Shown here: in pieces, positions 22,036 to 32,576 of the stretch
Layout of the letters: every line of letters starts with the position of its first letter
How positions within the stretch are numbered: the first letter of the stretch is position 1
Origin: Glandiceps talaboti
Taxonomy: Eukaryota; Hemichordata; Enteropneusta; Spengelidae
DNA: 64,000 nt
NCBI RefSeq assembly: GCF_964340395.1
Contig: NC_135567.1
Coordinates: 4,278,399 to 4,342,398 of the forward strand
Direction: 5' to 3'
Notes under the pieces: model-generated
Database searches by the model: none
Told to the model about the DNA's origin: nothing
The model's input: only the letters and a program-made list of their open reading frames with translations
Program-made: the position numbers and the translations under genes

Positions 22036-23507
22036 CCATTGTTCACAAAAGCTGTTGCTAGGTATATTTGCATACATTTTTAGAATATTTATTCATTTGT
22101 CTATTAATCCCTGTTATCTTTACAATATACCTAACAATTTGGCTGTTGCTATGCACGTGGTCTTGTTGCTAGGGAAATTTGCATATATTTTTGAACATAC
22201 ATTCACTTGTTTATTAATCCCTGTTATCTTTGCATGGCATAATATAATTTTGCTGTTGCTATGGGTGTGGTCTTGTTGCTAGGCATATCTACATACAATT
22301 TAGCAATTCTCTTTCATTTCCCATCACCAGTGTTATTTTAGCATTATGTCATTGTTGACCTGTTGCTATGGGCGTGGTCTTGTTGCTAGGCATATCTACA
22401 TACAATTTAGCAATTCTCTTTCATTTCTCATCACCAGTGTTATTTTAGCATTATGTCATTGTTTACCTGTTGCTGTGGGTGTGGTCTTGTTGCTAGGCAT
22501 ATCTACATACAATTTAGCAATTCTCTTTCATTTCTCATCACCAGTGTTATTTTAGCATTATGTCATTGTTGACCTGTTGCTATGGGTGTGGTCTTGTTGC
22601 TAGGCATATCTACATACAATTTAGCAATTCTCTTTCATTTCCCATCACCAGTGTTATTTTAGCATTATGTCATTGTTGACCTGTTGCTATGGGTGTGGTC
22701 TTGTTGCTAGGCATATCTACATACAATTTAGCAATTCTCTTTCATTTCCCATCACCAGTGTTATTTTAGCATTATGTCATTGTTTACCTGTTGCTGTGGG
22801 TGTGGTCTTGTTGCTAGGCATATCTACATACAATTTAGCAATTCTCTTTCATTTCTCATCACCAGTGTTATTTTAGCATTATGTCATTGTTGACCTGTTG
22901 CTATGGGTGTGGTCTTGTTGCTAGGCATATCTACATACAATTTAGCAATTCTCTTTCATTTCCCATCACCAGTGTTATTTTAGCATTATGTCATTGTTGA
23001 CCTGTTGCTATGGGTGTGGTCTTGTTGCTAGGCATATCTACATACAATTTAGCAATTCTCTTTCATTTCCCATCACCAGTGTTATTTTAGCATTATGTCA
23101 TTGTTTACCTGTTGCTGTGGGTGTGGTCTTGTTGCTAGGCATATCTACATACAATTTAGCAATTCTCTTTCATTTCTCATCACCAGTGTTATTTTAGCAT
23201 TATGTCATTGTTGACCTGTTGCTATGGGTGTGGTCTTGTTGCTACGCATATCTACATACAATTTAGCAATTCTCTTTCATTTCCCATCACCAGTGTTATT
23301 TTAGCATTATGTCATTGTTGACCTGTTGCTATGGGTGTGGTCTTGTTATTCAATCATTTGACAGGGGCATGGGTGTGGTCATGGTTGCCTGGGCCAATTA
23401 CGCAACAATTTTCAGACTAACAGTAACACTTTCAGAATCATAACCAAATTTCATCCCCTCTAGTTTGAGAGGTAAAGCTCAATATCAAATCACTTACATC
23501 ATCTACA

Positions 23508-23540
<33 letters not shown>

Positions 23541-23580
23541 GGCATTTCACCTTGAGTAAACTTGTAGTTCAGTGTTAAAG
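22036..23580 (+). mobile_element. Helitron-like repeat H1 with expanded core
   Basis: Two diverged ~110-bp core units (22,050-22,272) lead into a homogeneous 107-bp array (22,273-23,342). A GGTGTGGTCATGGTTGCCTG block, a (GACA)n tract (23,511-23,541) and a variant end (GTAGTTCAGTGTTAAAGTTAG) follow. The same variant end occurs at 57,470-57,515. No coding capacity. Confidence 0.6.
22273..23342 (+). repeat. 107-bp tandem array, 10 units, trimer periodicity
   Basis: Units start TTGTTGCTAGGCATATCTAC every 107 bp, exactly ten times. A unit variant (GTTTACCTGTTGCTGTGGG in place of GTTGACCTGTTGCTATGGG) recurs every third unit (321 bp), as do CCCATCACC/CTCATCACC differences. A trimer was therefore duplicated as a block. 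Identical 69-residue frames at 22,667 and 22,988 are a by-product. Confidence 0.95.
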
Positions 23581-24340
23581 TTAGGTATACAATGGTCCCA
23601 AGCAACCTCAAGGACAGATTAATTAGAAGTTCAAAACTCCCAGCCATTCAATTTGAGTTGACCGATCATATAACCCGATTTGATCACTATGGCTGTGGCT
23701 GTTTGACATACTAGGTTGGGAATACCATCACTAAATAAAACATAGGAAACCAGAAGTACACACAGTTACATGTACTACAATGTAAACATATCACACTAAG
23801 ATGGATTGAGCTACTTAACTGCAAGTAATGCATTAGAAATCAGGTTACATGATTGGTCCATTCAAACTGAGTGACGGGAGTTATGGACATCTAACAAGAT
23901 TGTTCAATGCAAGATGGTAAGGCTTAGTAATCATCAGAATTGATGCCTTCCCATTGACTATGATGTCAATTGCACCTGGTAAATATATGCGTTCTAAGCA
24001 TGTTTGTTCTAGAAAGATGTATTTTTACTGATCAGAAGTCATATTAGCTCCAGTTTCACAACTTGAAAATATACTACTCGCATTTGGTAGGAATCATTGA
24101 CATACCTTGGGGGGAAGGGGGGTATGTACAATTGTGACCATTTTGAATACAGGAAAACTTATAGTAGTAGTAATTCTTGTAGTTGATAATGATTTGTAAT
24201 TGTGCACTCTCTTGTTGACCATGCTTGTCAGTATTTATTTATTTATAGTTTGTTTGTTTTGTTTGTTTGGTTTTGCAAATATAACAACTAAGCCTGAGTG
24301 CCCTGTGAATGTTACCGGAGGTTCCCTTAGGATGCTTCCA
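23581..24340. other. no gene recognised
   Basis: Intergenic or intronic sequence with no supported feature. Confidence 0.45.
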
Positions 24341-24425
24341 CAAAAAGTTGGTGTGTGGGGGGGGGGGGGAGATTTTCTGTCAAACCCCCAATTTTTTTAA
24401 GTACCCCCCCCCCCCGCCACAGCCC
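24341..24425. repeat. G-run / C-run snap-back segment
   Basis: A run of about 13 G and a C-run of ~13 are separated by ~40 bases; the intervening CCCCCAATTTTTTTAAG can also pair with the G-run. Parallel to 15,303-15,370. Confidence 0.55.
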
Positions 24426-24454
24426 AAAATGTCGAAGTACATTTTAAATAACAT

Positions 24455-24500
24455 ATACATACATACATACATACATACATACATACAGACAGACATACAT

Positions 24501-24535
<35 letters not shown>

Positions 24536-24724
24536 TACATACATACATACATACATATAATACACACGTACGTACGTACGTACGTACATACATACATACA
24601 TACATACATACATACACACACACACATAAATACATACATACATACACATACATACATACATACATACATACACACACACACATACATACATACATACATA
24701 CACACACATACATACATACATACA

Positions 24725-24760
<36 letters not shown>

Positions 24761-25105
24761 CACATACATACATACATACATACATACATACATACATACA
24801 TACACACACACAAACATACACACACCCAACCACCCACCCATCCATACACCCACCCACCCACCAACCAACCCACCCACCCACCCACCACACACACACACAC
24901 ACACACACACAAATACATACATACATACATACATACATACATACATACATACATACATACATGCATGCATGCATGCATGCATGCATACATACATACATAC
25001 ATACATACATACATACATACATACATACATACACACACACACATACATACATACATACATACATACATACATGCATGCATACATACATACATACATGCAT
25101 ACATT
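24455..25105 (+). repeat. 650-bp compound microsatellite, (ATAC)n based
   Basis: Mostly ATAC units with embedded (GACA)n, (AC)n, (CCAC/CCAA)n, a self-complementary (GTAC) core near 24,567-24,588 and a self-complementary (ATGC) core near 24,960-24,987. Minus-strand frames of ~240 codons exist only because the repeat lacks stop codons on that strand. Confidence 0.95.
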
Positions 25106-25598
25106 ATACTGATCACATTACTATCCAGGCATCAAGTACCCTGCCTGTAAAACAATGTCTACCAAGACATTCTCTTTGCAAAAATTAAAAGAATGTGTTT
25201 TACTGTTTCTGTCCCTTTGGCACATACTGAGATTTTCTTCTTAATTACATTTGCAAATGTTGATGAACAAGCTATTTAAAAACAGTTTTGTATCAGAATG
25301 TACTAGTTCAGTACCCAAATTGTAAAGTAGTAAAAACTGACAACTTGAACAGAATGACGTTGAATAACACTATAAAATGCAGTTTCGCATCTTGTTCTTG
25401 TTTGATTTAATGGAATATACTGTCAAGAGAAAATAAATGTAACTCAAACAAGCCAAGCAACATTTTCATGTCACAGAATGTTGCATCAAGTCATATATTG
25501 GTATTGATATTTACATAGTGCATGCAGTACATCTGTGTATTGTCTTCTTTCAAGACTTTTTACAAAACCTTTACTAAGTGTGTTCATTTTACTTTTTA
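25106..25598. other. no gene recognised
   Basis: Non-coding; would be the 3' flank of the acidic ORF on the minus strand if that is a gene. No clear polyadenylation signal was found on that strand. Confidence 0.4.
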
Positions 25599-25799
25599 GA
25601 CTTCCATGTGGTAGCTCCCTCCTTCCAGAATGTGTATAATGGAAATGTAATTTTCAACGTCACTCTTATCATCATCATCATCAGAACCAATCCCTCCTTC
25701 AAGTAAATCTGAGTTTGAACTATATGTATCTGTGTCATCATTCTCACTGTGATTATCACTGTTTTCAAATAACACATTATTCCCACTATCAATATTCAT
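25599..25799 (-). CDS. possible last exon or small ORF, acidic Asp/Ser-rich
   Basis: A 66-codon minus-strand frame from ATG to TAA. The translation (MNIDSGNNVLFEN, later SDNHSENDDTDTYSSNSD, then GSDDDDDKSDVENY) is strongly acidic and non-repetitive at the DNA level apart from a short GAT run. Composition resembles C-terminal tails of nuclear proteins. No good acceptor precedes the ATG (AG at GATTGATAG is possible but lacks a pyrimidine tract). It lies 1.5 kb downstream of the ankyrin exon on the same strand, so it could be a later exon of that gene; this is inference only. Confidence 0.35.
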
Positions 25800-26459
25800 T
25801 TTGATAATAATGTATCTATTTACTTATACTTAATATATTTAGGCAAAGTTTAAAAGTTTTAAAAAAATCAAATACTATCATTTGTTACACATTTCGCAGC
25901 TGGTGTTCTCACCATTTCTAGAAAGTACCTAGCATACCTTAGAGTTTATGTTGTAAAGTTATAGTCATGTCAATAGGAGAGGAATTTTACACAAAATAGT
26001 TAGATATCACTTAGGAACAAGGGAAGGGTGGTCATATTAAACAAAATATTTTCAGTATAAGTGGAAAGGGAAATTTGAAGCATAAAATACCATATAGAAT
26101 ATCAGTATACCACATTAGTAAAAACTGATGGAAAGTGATGGAAAGTGCTGATAAACATGACATTTATTCCTTGTGTTGTGATAGTGCATGCAATCATTAG
26201 AATCGGAGGGCTTTTGCTCAAAATGCATTTTGACATCGTTGTTGAAACTGATTTTTGCACATAGCAGGGAAAATGACTACTTTACAGTAATCCTGGTCCT
26301 GGATATGTTCAACCCTGAAGCTACACATTTTAAGACACTGGTATTTTTTGGACCAAAAACAGCAAGTGCCATTCAACTTTTACGTTGATATATTATTTTG
26401 TATGTGCAATTTGAAGGATCAACAACATTTAACAACAAGACATATGGCAGCAGTGATTT

Positions 26460-26582
26460 TTCAAACTGTACTCTAAACTTTGGAATGGCTTACCACAAGA
26501 AATTTGTCAGTCATCAAATCTGGAGACTTTTTTGGACAAATTGAAAACACATCTCTTCAAACTAGCATATTGTGTGGATTGA
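26460..26582 (+). pseudogene. non-LTR retrotransposon ORF2 C-terminus fragment
   Basis: The frame reads KLWNGLPQEI, then SSNLETFLDKLKTHLFKLAY and a stop at 26,580-26,582. The (L)WN-LP..I / F...L+..L pattern is the characteristic C-terminus of non-LTR reverse-transcriptase polyproteins. Upstream residues are out of frame, and no RT core is present. A short relic, probably of another family than the copy at 2.7 kb. Confidence 0.7.
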
Positions 26583-26705
26583 ACCTTTCAAGTGCCATTA
26601 AACAGAATTTATCTTTTGGAATCTGACACTATGGTTGAAAATAACTGACCACCTATTGAAAGGTTAATTTTCCCATGTATGAGGAGTCATGAAGTCAATT
26701 TATTT

Positions 26706-26810
26706 TTCAGGTCCCCCCCCCATGACCCACATTACTTTTTTCAGATACCCCCCCCCCCCCAATGCTATGCACATTTTTTCGCGAAACTCCCCCCCCCCTA
26801 AAATATCCCC
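26706..26810 (+). repeat. cluster of three C-runs
   Basis: Three runs of about 9-13 C residues lie within ~100 bases (26,707; 26,749; 26,790), separated by T-rich spacers. No gene. Confidence 0.8.
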
Positions 26811-27268
26811 CAACAAGTTTTTGTGAAAGCAGCCTTAATATCAAATTGTAAGCTTTATTGAAAAGAAGTATCATCCAAACACACAAACAGACCTAGTAGA
26901 AGTGAGTCACCAATGCAATTGTGGTGAATTGTGTGTTTCTGAACTTTCTTTTACGTCTGTTCATATTGCTTGAATATAGTTGTACATTAACTTTGAATAA
27001 ACAAGGGTAATCCCCTAGGCTAATCACATCTCTAGTCTGTTAGAAAAACATGTCAAAATATAACTCTATAGAATTTCTATAGTTGTCTACAAAATATCTA
27101 TAAAATCTTTTTGTAAGGGGAGCTGATTTTTTTATGAAAATATGCCGGTACTTACCTGATCAAGTTGATAAATTACAGTAAAAATATTCTCTGAAAAAAT
27201 CACATTGGGATGTGTGTACACATCACAGAGTAGATAAATAAGATATAAGTTCATCTAAACCAACTTAC
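26811..27268. other. no gene recognised (intron side of the ankyrin exon)
   Basis: AT-rich; downstream of the ankyrin exon on the minus strand. Confidence 0.4.
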
Positions 27269-27370
27269 TCCATCAGCAGCATTTACTTGGGCCCCAGCTT
27301 CCAGCAACAATTTACAGATATCCAAATGCCCTTCCTCAGCTCCATAATGTAGACTTGTCCTCTTGTTCAA
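27269..27370 (-). CDS. ankyrin-repeat exon
   Basis: On the minus strand a 102-bp open block lies between an acceptor (CTTTTAATTATAG|TTG) and a donor (GATGGA|GTAAGTTG). It encodes 34 residues in phase 0: LNKRTSLHYGAEEGH, then LDICKLLLEAGAQVNAADG. This matches the ankyrin consensus TPLHxAAxxGH..V..LL..GA.vna.D closely, with T to S and A to G at two positions. One exon equal to one repeat, phase 0-0, is common in ankyrin genes. Ankyrin repeats mediate protein binding; the host protein cannot be identified from one repeat, and no second repeat exon was seen in the window. Confidence that it is genuine coding sequence is high. Confidence 0.85.
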
Positions 27371-27957
27371 CTATAATTAAAAGACACATTATGTATTAAT
27401 CCTCCTGTTACAATATTGCAATGTATTATATCAACAATATGTGTAAAATTACTTGAAATGTTTCCCAAGTCTTATTATTATATATATAGATTGGTTAATG
27501 TTCACATAGAAAAAAACTATGTATTTAAAATTTGACGTTATTTGTATTTATTACATTGAATGTGTACTGTAAAAGTATTTTTTTTGATAAAATACCTGTC
27601 AGAAGTCATTATAAGAATTGATGATATTTTTGGTAAAATCACAAACATTCCTAGACATGCACCTCAATAATATTCCTTGCCATAGTGTGTTCAAAATGGT
27701 CAAATGTGTGAATCACGGTACCATGTTCTGTGTGGTTCTTAACACATATTGTTACAGTGAACTTGTACTTCTAAAAAAAATAGATTCTGTCATTTACATG
27801 ACATCACATTGTTTGGAACCAGAAAAAAACCGTTTGGGTATAATAATGTATCTGTAATGTAATCATTTTAAAGGCAGATGGAACACTACAAGTATGACGT
27901 GTACAATAATATTTTAAGCATACCAAATATCACAAGGTAAATTTTAGACGTAAGTAT
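27371..27957. other. probable intron sequence, no gene recognised
   Basis: Upstream of the ankyrin exon on the minus strand; no further ankyrin motif was found. Plus-strand frames are uninformative. Confidence 0.45.
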
Positions 27958-27958
27958 T

Positions 27959-27991
<33 letters not shown>

Positions 27992-28030
27992 TCACCATGC
28001 CTATAGCACTGCCAACTCTAGTTATTCCAT
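27958..28030 (+). mobile_element. Helitron-like repeat H1, degraded 3' end
   Basis: (AC)n at 27,963-27,988, then TTTCACCATGCCTATAGCAC and a degenerate hairpin (TGCCAACTCTAGTTA). Core absent. Confidence 0.45.
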
Positions 28031-29684
28031 GTTACAGAGAAATATCTTACTTAAAGACATCAAATTGGAATGAGTGTTTCATAGGAACTAGCTTAATTTG
28101 CAAAAAAATCATAGTGAATTAAGGGCAAAAAATGTTTGTTTTCACTGAGCTGTTTTTTGATAATGACCAAGAAAAGAACTATAAACATGAATATAAATGT
28201 GCATAAATCAGAAAATTCAAAATATTTTGCTACATTTTTAAAACAAGCGACCTATCGGTCAGAATAGCTCCGCTGGTTTTTTTTTTTATTTAATTTTTTT
28301 ATTTTGGTGACATGTACAAGTGGTTCAGTTCTTCAGCTCTTCACTATGCAGTTTTGCTTTAGCGATGCAATAAAGTGATTAGTGGTTTCATGTGATGTCT
28401 CACTATAAACACATTTTACACAGAAGTTGGTAATGTATTGTACTTTTATACCATAGTCACCATTTTATAACAAAAATCTACTGTTATGAAAAATTGCACA
28501 AAATCTCTGAAAAAAATGACTGGGAAATGCACACAAGAAAAAAAAAGAGGATTTTGAGGTTGGCTATAAATAATTCCAGTGTCTTACAGCTTTAACCCTG
28601 GAAAATTTTAATGATGAATGAAATAAACTAGGGATCTAAAACAATTTTGAGGCAATTTGAATTTCAATTTTCTAACAAATTTACCAAGTCAACAACATTC
28701 AACTTGTACTAGTTGTAGTAGATATATATAGGGAAGAAATGTATTAATCGCCATCTTAGTTTCCGTACGGCGACAATCCCAAGTACCCGAAAGAGACTCA
28801 TTCTCAGCCAATTCCGGGTTCGACACTAGAGTAAAAAAGTCATTATCCCACAGGACTAGGAAAATTGATAACGTAGTAGTCTTGCAAAAAATGGGGTGGT
28901 CCTATCTTTAAGTGCTTTCGCTTGTTCACTTAGGCTCTTCATCTCTCTTAGTTTTTGCTCTACTTCTAATTCACTTTTCCAAACCCCATATTTATTTCAA
29001 ACCCTGTGTTGTAATTGAACTGTCTATTTCTTTGTAGTTGTTTGTGCATCATCAACTCCTTACTGTAATTTTATTCTCTTGTTTATGTTTTGGAGCTTCT
29101 TCTCTTTTTTTGTTGCTTTCTGTGAGTAGTTTGTCTTAATTGGGGGGGGGGAGTAATAAGATATTATGTGGTCTTATTTCTAGCTTAAATACTACATAAC
29201 ATTTCTGGTACACATTGATCTAACTATTGCATTTTTAAAAGACAAAAAATTACCTTACATAGAGCAAGTCTTTATAGTGTTGTCCTTAGTGCATATTAGA
29301 ATGTATTTACAACATAAAAATAAATAAATTTGAAGGTTACCAGCAGTTACAGCAAAATTTTGTTACTAATTACATGTACAAGTCACTTCGTCTATTTTCG
29401 TGTCTATGTACTTCCGGGTTGACATAAATGTTAAACATGATAAAGTCGGCCCTATAATTACTAAGAAATGACAAAATCGTTCGCAAAATAAAGTTCAGGA
29501 TTTTAATTTTTCAAACTGAATATCAATATCCACTACACATTCAATAACTGGTTTCGTGTATTTAGATATGTGCCCCAAAACATGAACACGGAACACGGAA
29601 TCGTGTCAGTGTTACTAGCCATGTTAGCAGTTTCATTGTAGTATGGCGTTGAATGCCTGCCAATATTCGAAAATTCAATACTGC
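28031..29684. other. no gene recognised; more CpG toward 29.4-30.1 kb
   Basis: No coding blocks. A GCTCCGCTGG motif followed by poly-T near 28,270 is the inverted 3' end of repeat family P3 (see 31.8 kb). From about 29,390 CpG dinucleotides become more frequent, compatible with the approach to a promoter. Confidence 0.4.
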
Positions 29685-30045
29685 AATGACTATATGCAAT
29701 ACTGCAATGACTATATGCAATACTGCAATGACTATATGCAATACTGCAATGACTATATGCGATATGACTACATGAGATGACTATATGCGATATGACTACA
29801 TGAGGTGACTACATGCGATATGACTACATGCGATGTGACTACATGAGATGACTACATGCGATATGACTACATGAGATGACTACATGCGATATGACTACAT
29901 GAGGTGACTACATGCGATGTGACTACATGAGATGACTACATGAGATGACTACATGCGATATGACTACATGAGATGACTACATGCGACATGACTACATGAG
30001 GTGACTATATGCAATACTGCGATGCGAGATGATGACATGATATGC
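29685..30045 (+). repeat. minisatellite built from GACTAYATG units
   Basis: Starts with four 21-bp units (GACTATATGCAATACTGCAAT) and continues with shorter, mixed units of ATGACTACATG joined by CGAT, AGAT, AGGTG or CGATGTG. It ends within ~170 bp of the ATG of the next gene, so it sits in its promoter or 5' UTR region. Confidence 0.9.
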
Positions 30046-30216
30046 GGCGATTTTGTAATGACGTTATGCCATTCGTAGATTATTCGATATGCATAATGCG
30101 AGTATTAATATGAAACAGGCTAGGGAGTACTGTCTAACAAGAAGAAACAGGTCAAGAATGAACCACGTGGCTTCCGTTGTCTCTTGCTGAGAATTGCTCT
30201 CGTCTAGCGTCTGCCC

Positions 30217-30396
30217 ATGGCTTCCACTTCGACCACAGCCTCCATAATCCGTAATTTACAGTCGAGTGTTCATTCCTTACTGGTAGACCTGCGATCACTA
30301 AATGATAGAAACTTTGATGGCTTCCAACGGAAGTGTGTAACCCTTGTGCGTCTGGCATTTAATTTAGACGCTTTAGGTATAATTGACAATAACGTC
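30217..30396 (+). CDS. first coding exon of an unrecognised gene
   Basis: An ATG in good context (GCCCATGG) opens exactly 60 codons ending at a consensus donor (AACGTC|GTAAGT), phase 0. Codon use is non-repetitive and CpG-containing, unlike the flanking repeats. The peptide starts MASTSTTASIIRNLQSSVHS and continues with LLVDLRSLNDRNFDGFQRKC and VTLVRLAFNL; it looks helical with spaced leucines. No family recognised. The intron begins with a dispersed repeat (30,404). A phase-compatible candidate second exon lies at 32,294. Confidence 0.65.
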
Positions 30397-30403
30397 GTAA
30401 GTC

Positions 30404-30910
30404 ACCTACATTTGTTGCCACAATTTTCTGTTTGGTTTTGGCACACGGTAATAGAGAGAGTAAAAAGATGCTGTTCTATCACACACATATTATATTTAGA
30501 AAACTAAATATTTCATACATGTTTGATTTTCAATTAAATAAACATCGTTGACAGTTTTTATGCCATGGTATGGTGACACACTGAAAATACAAATCGGAAA
30601 CTTGATTGGTGAGCTCAAACATTCAGATAGACCGGTCAGTTTCTCCAGCTTGGGGGATGGGGGAGGGGTGTCAGTGTTTTTTTCCATTGGGCTGACAAAA
30701 AGTCACTGACCCCCCTGAATAAAGTTTCATAGCATCTGACAGTAAGTTGTAGAGGGAAGAGCTTTGAGACTGGGATATGTCCTCCTCTTGTGTGAGTGTG
30801 TGTGAATGGGGGGGGGGGGGTTCTAGGGGTCTCCCCCTAGAAAACGGCCTGGAGGATTTTTACTTCTAAAGGCAATGTTTTGGCTATTCACAGACACTTT
30901 CAGACAATGC
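30404..30910 (+). repeat. composite G-run repeat, copy of 17.74-18.23 kb
   Basis: CACCTACATTTGTTGCCACA starts the match, eight bases after the exon 1 donor. It continues through GACCGGTCAGTTTCTCCAGC, ATTGGGCTGACAAAAAGTCA and one R2 unit with a 12-base G-run (~30,809). The insertion lies at the very start of the intron. Confidence 0.7.
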
Positions 30911-31560
30911 ATGTTTCAGCAATGGCGCGAGATCGCCTGTTGGGCGACTTTCCCACCGGGTGTGCTTTTCGAAAACTACACAACACATGATAAGCTTTTA
31001 TGACACGGAATCATAGAAAATCTACCCCGTTTCCAAACTAATCGTAATTTTATCGCGAATAGACAACCGTTGGTCAAAATAGCAAATTAAAAATCAAATG
31101 AATTTTACTATGACCGTGAATTCACATAACCGGTGGTTTGAATTCTGAGCTCCCTAATATACCTATCGAAAAGACACTATCCCGTCGGACTACCTGCAAT
31201 AGGCATCTTAGTAACCTCTCACTTGATCGTGAGGTGCATATACTGGAATGAACCATTCTGTAGGAGGGGTAGAGAATTTGGATTGAAGTTTACAACCCTT
31301 TTTCAAACAAATATTTGTCATTTGGGCGCACAATGCGTAGAATTAAGACTATAGCATATATTACATTGCTTGTTTGACGTCAATAGTGTCTTTTGAAAAG
31401 TTGCACTTTACCTAAAGTCTCGCGGACTGATTTCCAATATGGCGTCGGTCATAATGCTCATTAACATATTCATTTTTTTTTCAAATTACAAAAAAAATCA
31501 TCATAAAAAATAGAAGAGAAGACGTGCTGACTTGAAATTAACAAATCTAAGTAAGCTACC
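30911..31560. other. no gene recognised, CpG-containing
   Basis: CpG-richer than average (GGCGCGAGATCGCC, CTCGCGGACTG, ATGGCGTCGG). A short ATG-led frame at ~31,440 ends quickly and lacks support. A regulatory role is possible but not shown. Confidence 0.35.
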
Positions 31561-31977
31561 CTCTCTGCATCAACACACCAGATATCAAAGCAATCTGACT
31601 TGAAGTTTATGAGGAGTTGATAAAAATGTCATTTTTGGAAAAAAAATCATAAAAAATTGAAAATAGCACAGATCAACTTGGCATGAACAAATCTGAATAG
31701 CCTCCCCCCAGGGAACATGCACACCAAATATCGAAGTATTCTGGCTGTCACTTTCAGAGAAGATAGTGAAAATATAAAAGTTTGACGGACACCTATGATT
31801 CACCTATACACTCTATACTCTATACAACCTATACCTAAAGCTACGCTTTCAGCTTTCGCTGACAGCGGAGCTAAAAATTTGACGGACACCAATGATTCCA
31901 CCTATACTCTATACCTTAATACAACCTATACCTAAAGCTACGCTTTCAGCTTTCGCTGACAGCGGAGCTAAAAATTC
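31561..31977 (+). mobile_element. repeat family P3 with duplicated hairpin end
   Basis: Units with CACCA(A/G)ATATC(A/G)AAG lead to TTTGACGGACACC. The terminal block (CCTATACCTAAAGCTACGCT, then TTCAGC-TTTC-GCTGA hairpin and GCGGAGCTAAAAA) is present twice, about 31,790-31,877 and 31,878-31,975. Like the other families it ends with hairpin plus CTAAAAA. No coding capacity. Confidence 0.55.
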
Positions 31978-32293
31978 CTTAGTTCAGATAAATAACTTGT
32001 TATTTGACAGCTCAATCATGAGAATAAAGTGCTCTTGTTAGAATATAACTACAATGCCCATTACTGAAAATGGTATTTTACCAAATGTTACAAAAATTGT
32101 ATGATGGAAGAAGAATTCAGAATTCAGACCTCTTTTTTGGAAACATCTGGAAGAACATTACTCTCTTGGAAAACTAGTGATTGTAAGAAAAAACACTGTA
32201 TAACTTCACAAGTTTCTTGGTAAATTCTCAAGAGAATGTATAAAAATGCCAAGATACCTTCTGACTTTATGCATGACTGTGTTCTTCTTTCAG

Positions 32294-32440
32294 AAACTAA
32301 CTATGACAGCAATCTCTGCTGTAATGTCGACATGTGAATATGAAGAACTTCCAAAATTACTATTTTCTTGCAATTCTGGTAGTAGCTCAGACAACAATTT
32401 CCAACACAGGAATTGTTATATTATGAAAACGTCTCTTTAA
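32294..32440 (+). CDS. possible second exon (phase-compatible with 30.2 kb)
   Basis: A strong acceptor (ACTGTGTTCTTCTTTCAG|AAA) is followed by 49 codons in phase 0 to a TAA: KLTMTAISAVMSTCEYEELP, KLLFSCNSGSSSDNNF and a short tail. Phase 0 matches the donor at 30,396. An internal GGTAGTAG could be an earlier donor (after SCNSG). If joined directly the protein would be about 109 residues; a longer gene with later exons is equally possible. No family recognised. The ORF ends five bases before a 22-bp inverted repeat. Confidence 0.4.
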   Translation, partial: KLTMTAISAVMSTCEYEELPKLLFSCNSGSSSDNNFQHRNCYIMKTSL

Positions 32441-32444
32441 TTTG

Positions 32445-32576
32445 AGTAGTATAAGAACTGATGGGACCAGCACCTTTGCTAGAAAACACAATACATGGAA
32501 TGTCATGACTTGAGTGTTAATGTCTGTGAGTATCATATGCTGGAAGTGTGGGCTTCCCATCAGTTCTTATACTACT
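32445..32576. repeat. 132-bp element with perfect 22-bp inverted repeats
   Basis: AGTAGTATAAGAACTGATGG plus GA at 32,445-32,466 is the reverse complement of 32,555-32,576. The ~88-bp interior has no coding signal. Either a tiny MITE-like element or a local inversion or template switch. Confidence 0.7.

Noticed and set aside
24380-25116. Three overlapping ~220-240-codon frames on the minus strand
   Set aside because: Translation of (GTAT)n and related microsatellite units only.
28780-28840. Possible tRNA or SINE promoter (GGGTTCGACAC)
   Set aside because: It resembles a B box, but no A box at the right distance and no cloverleaf could be folded.
31440-31515. ATGGCGTCGG start with a hydrophobic N-terminus
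   Set aside because: The frame ends after ~24 codons in A-rich sequence with no donor site.
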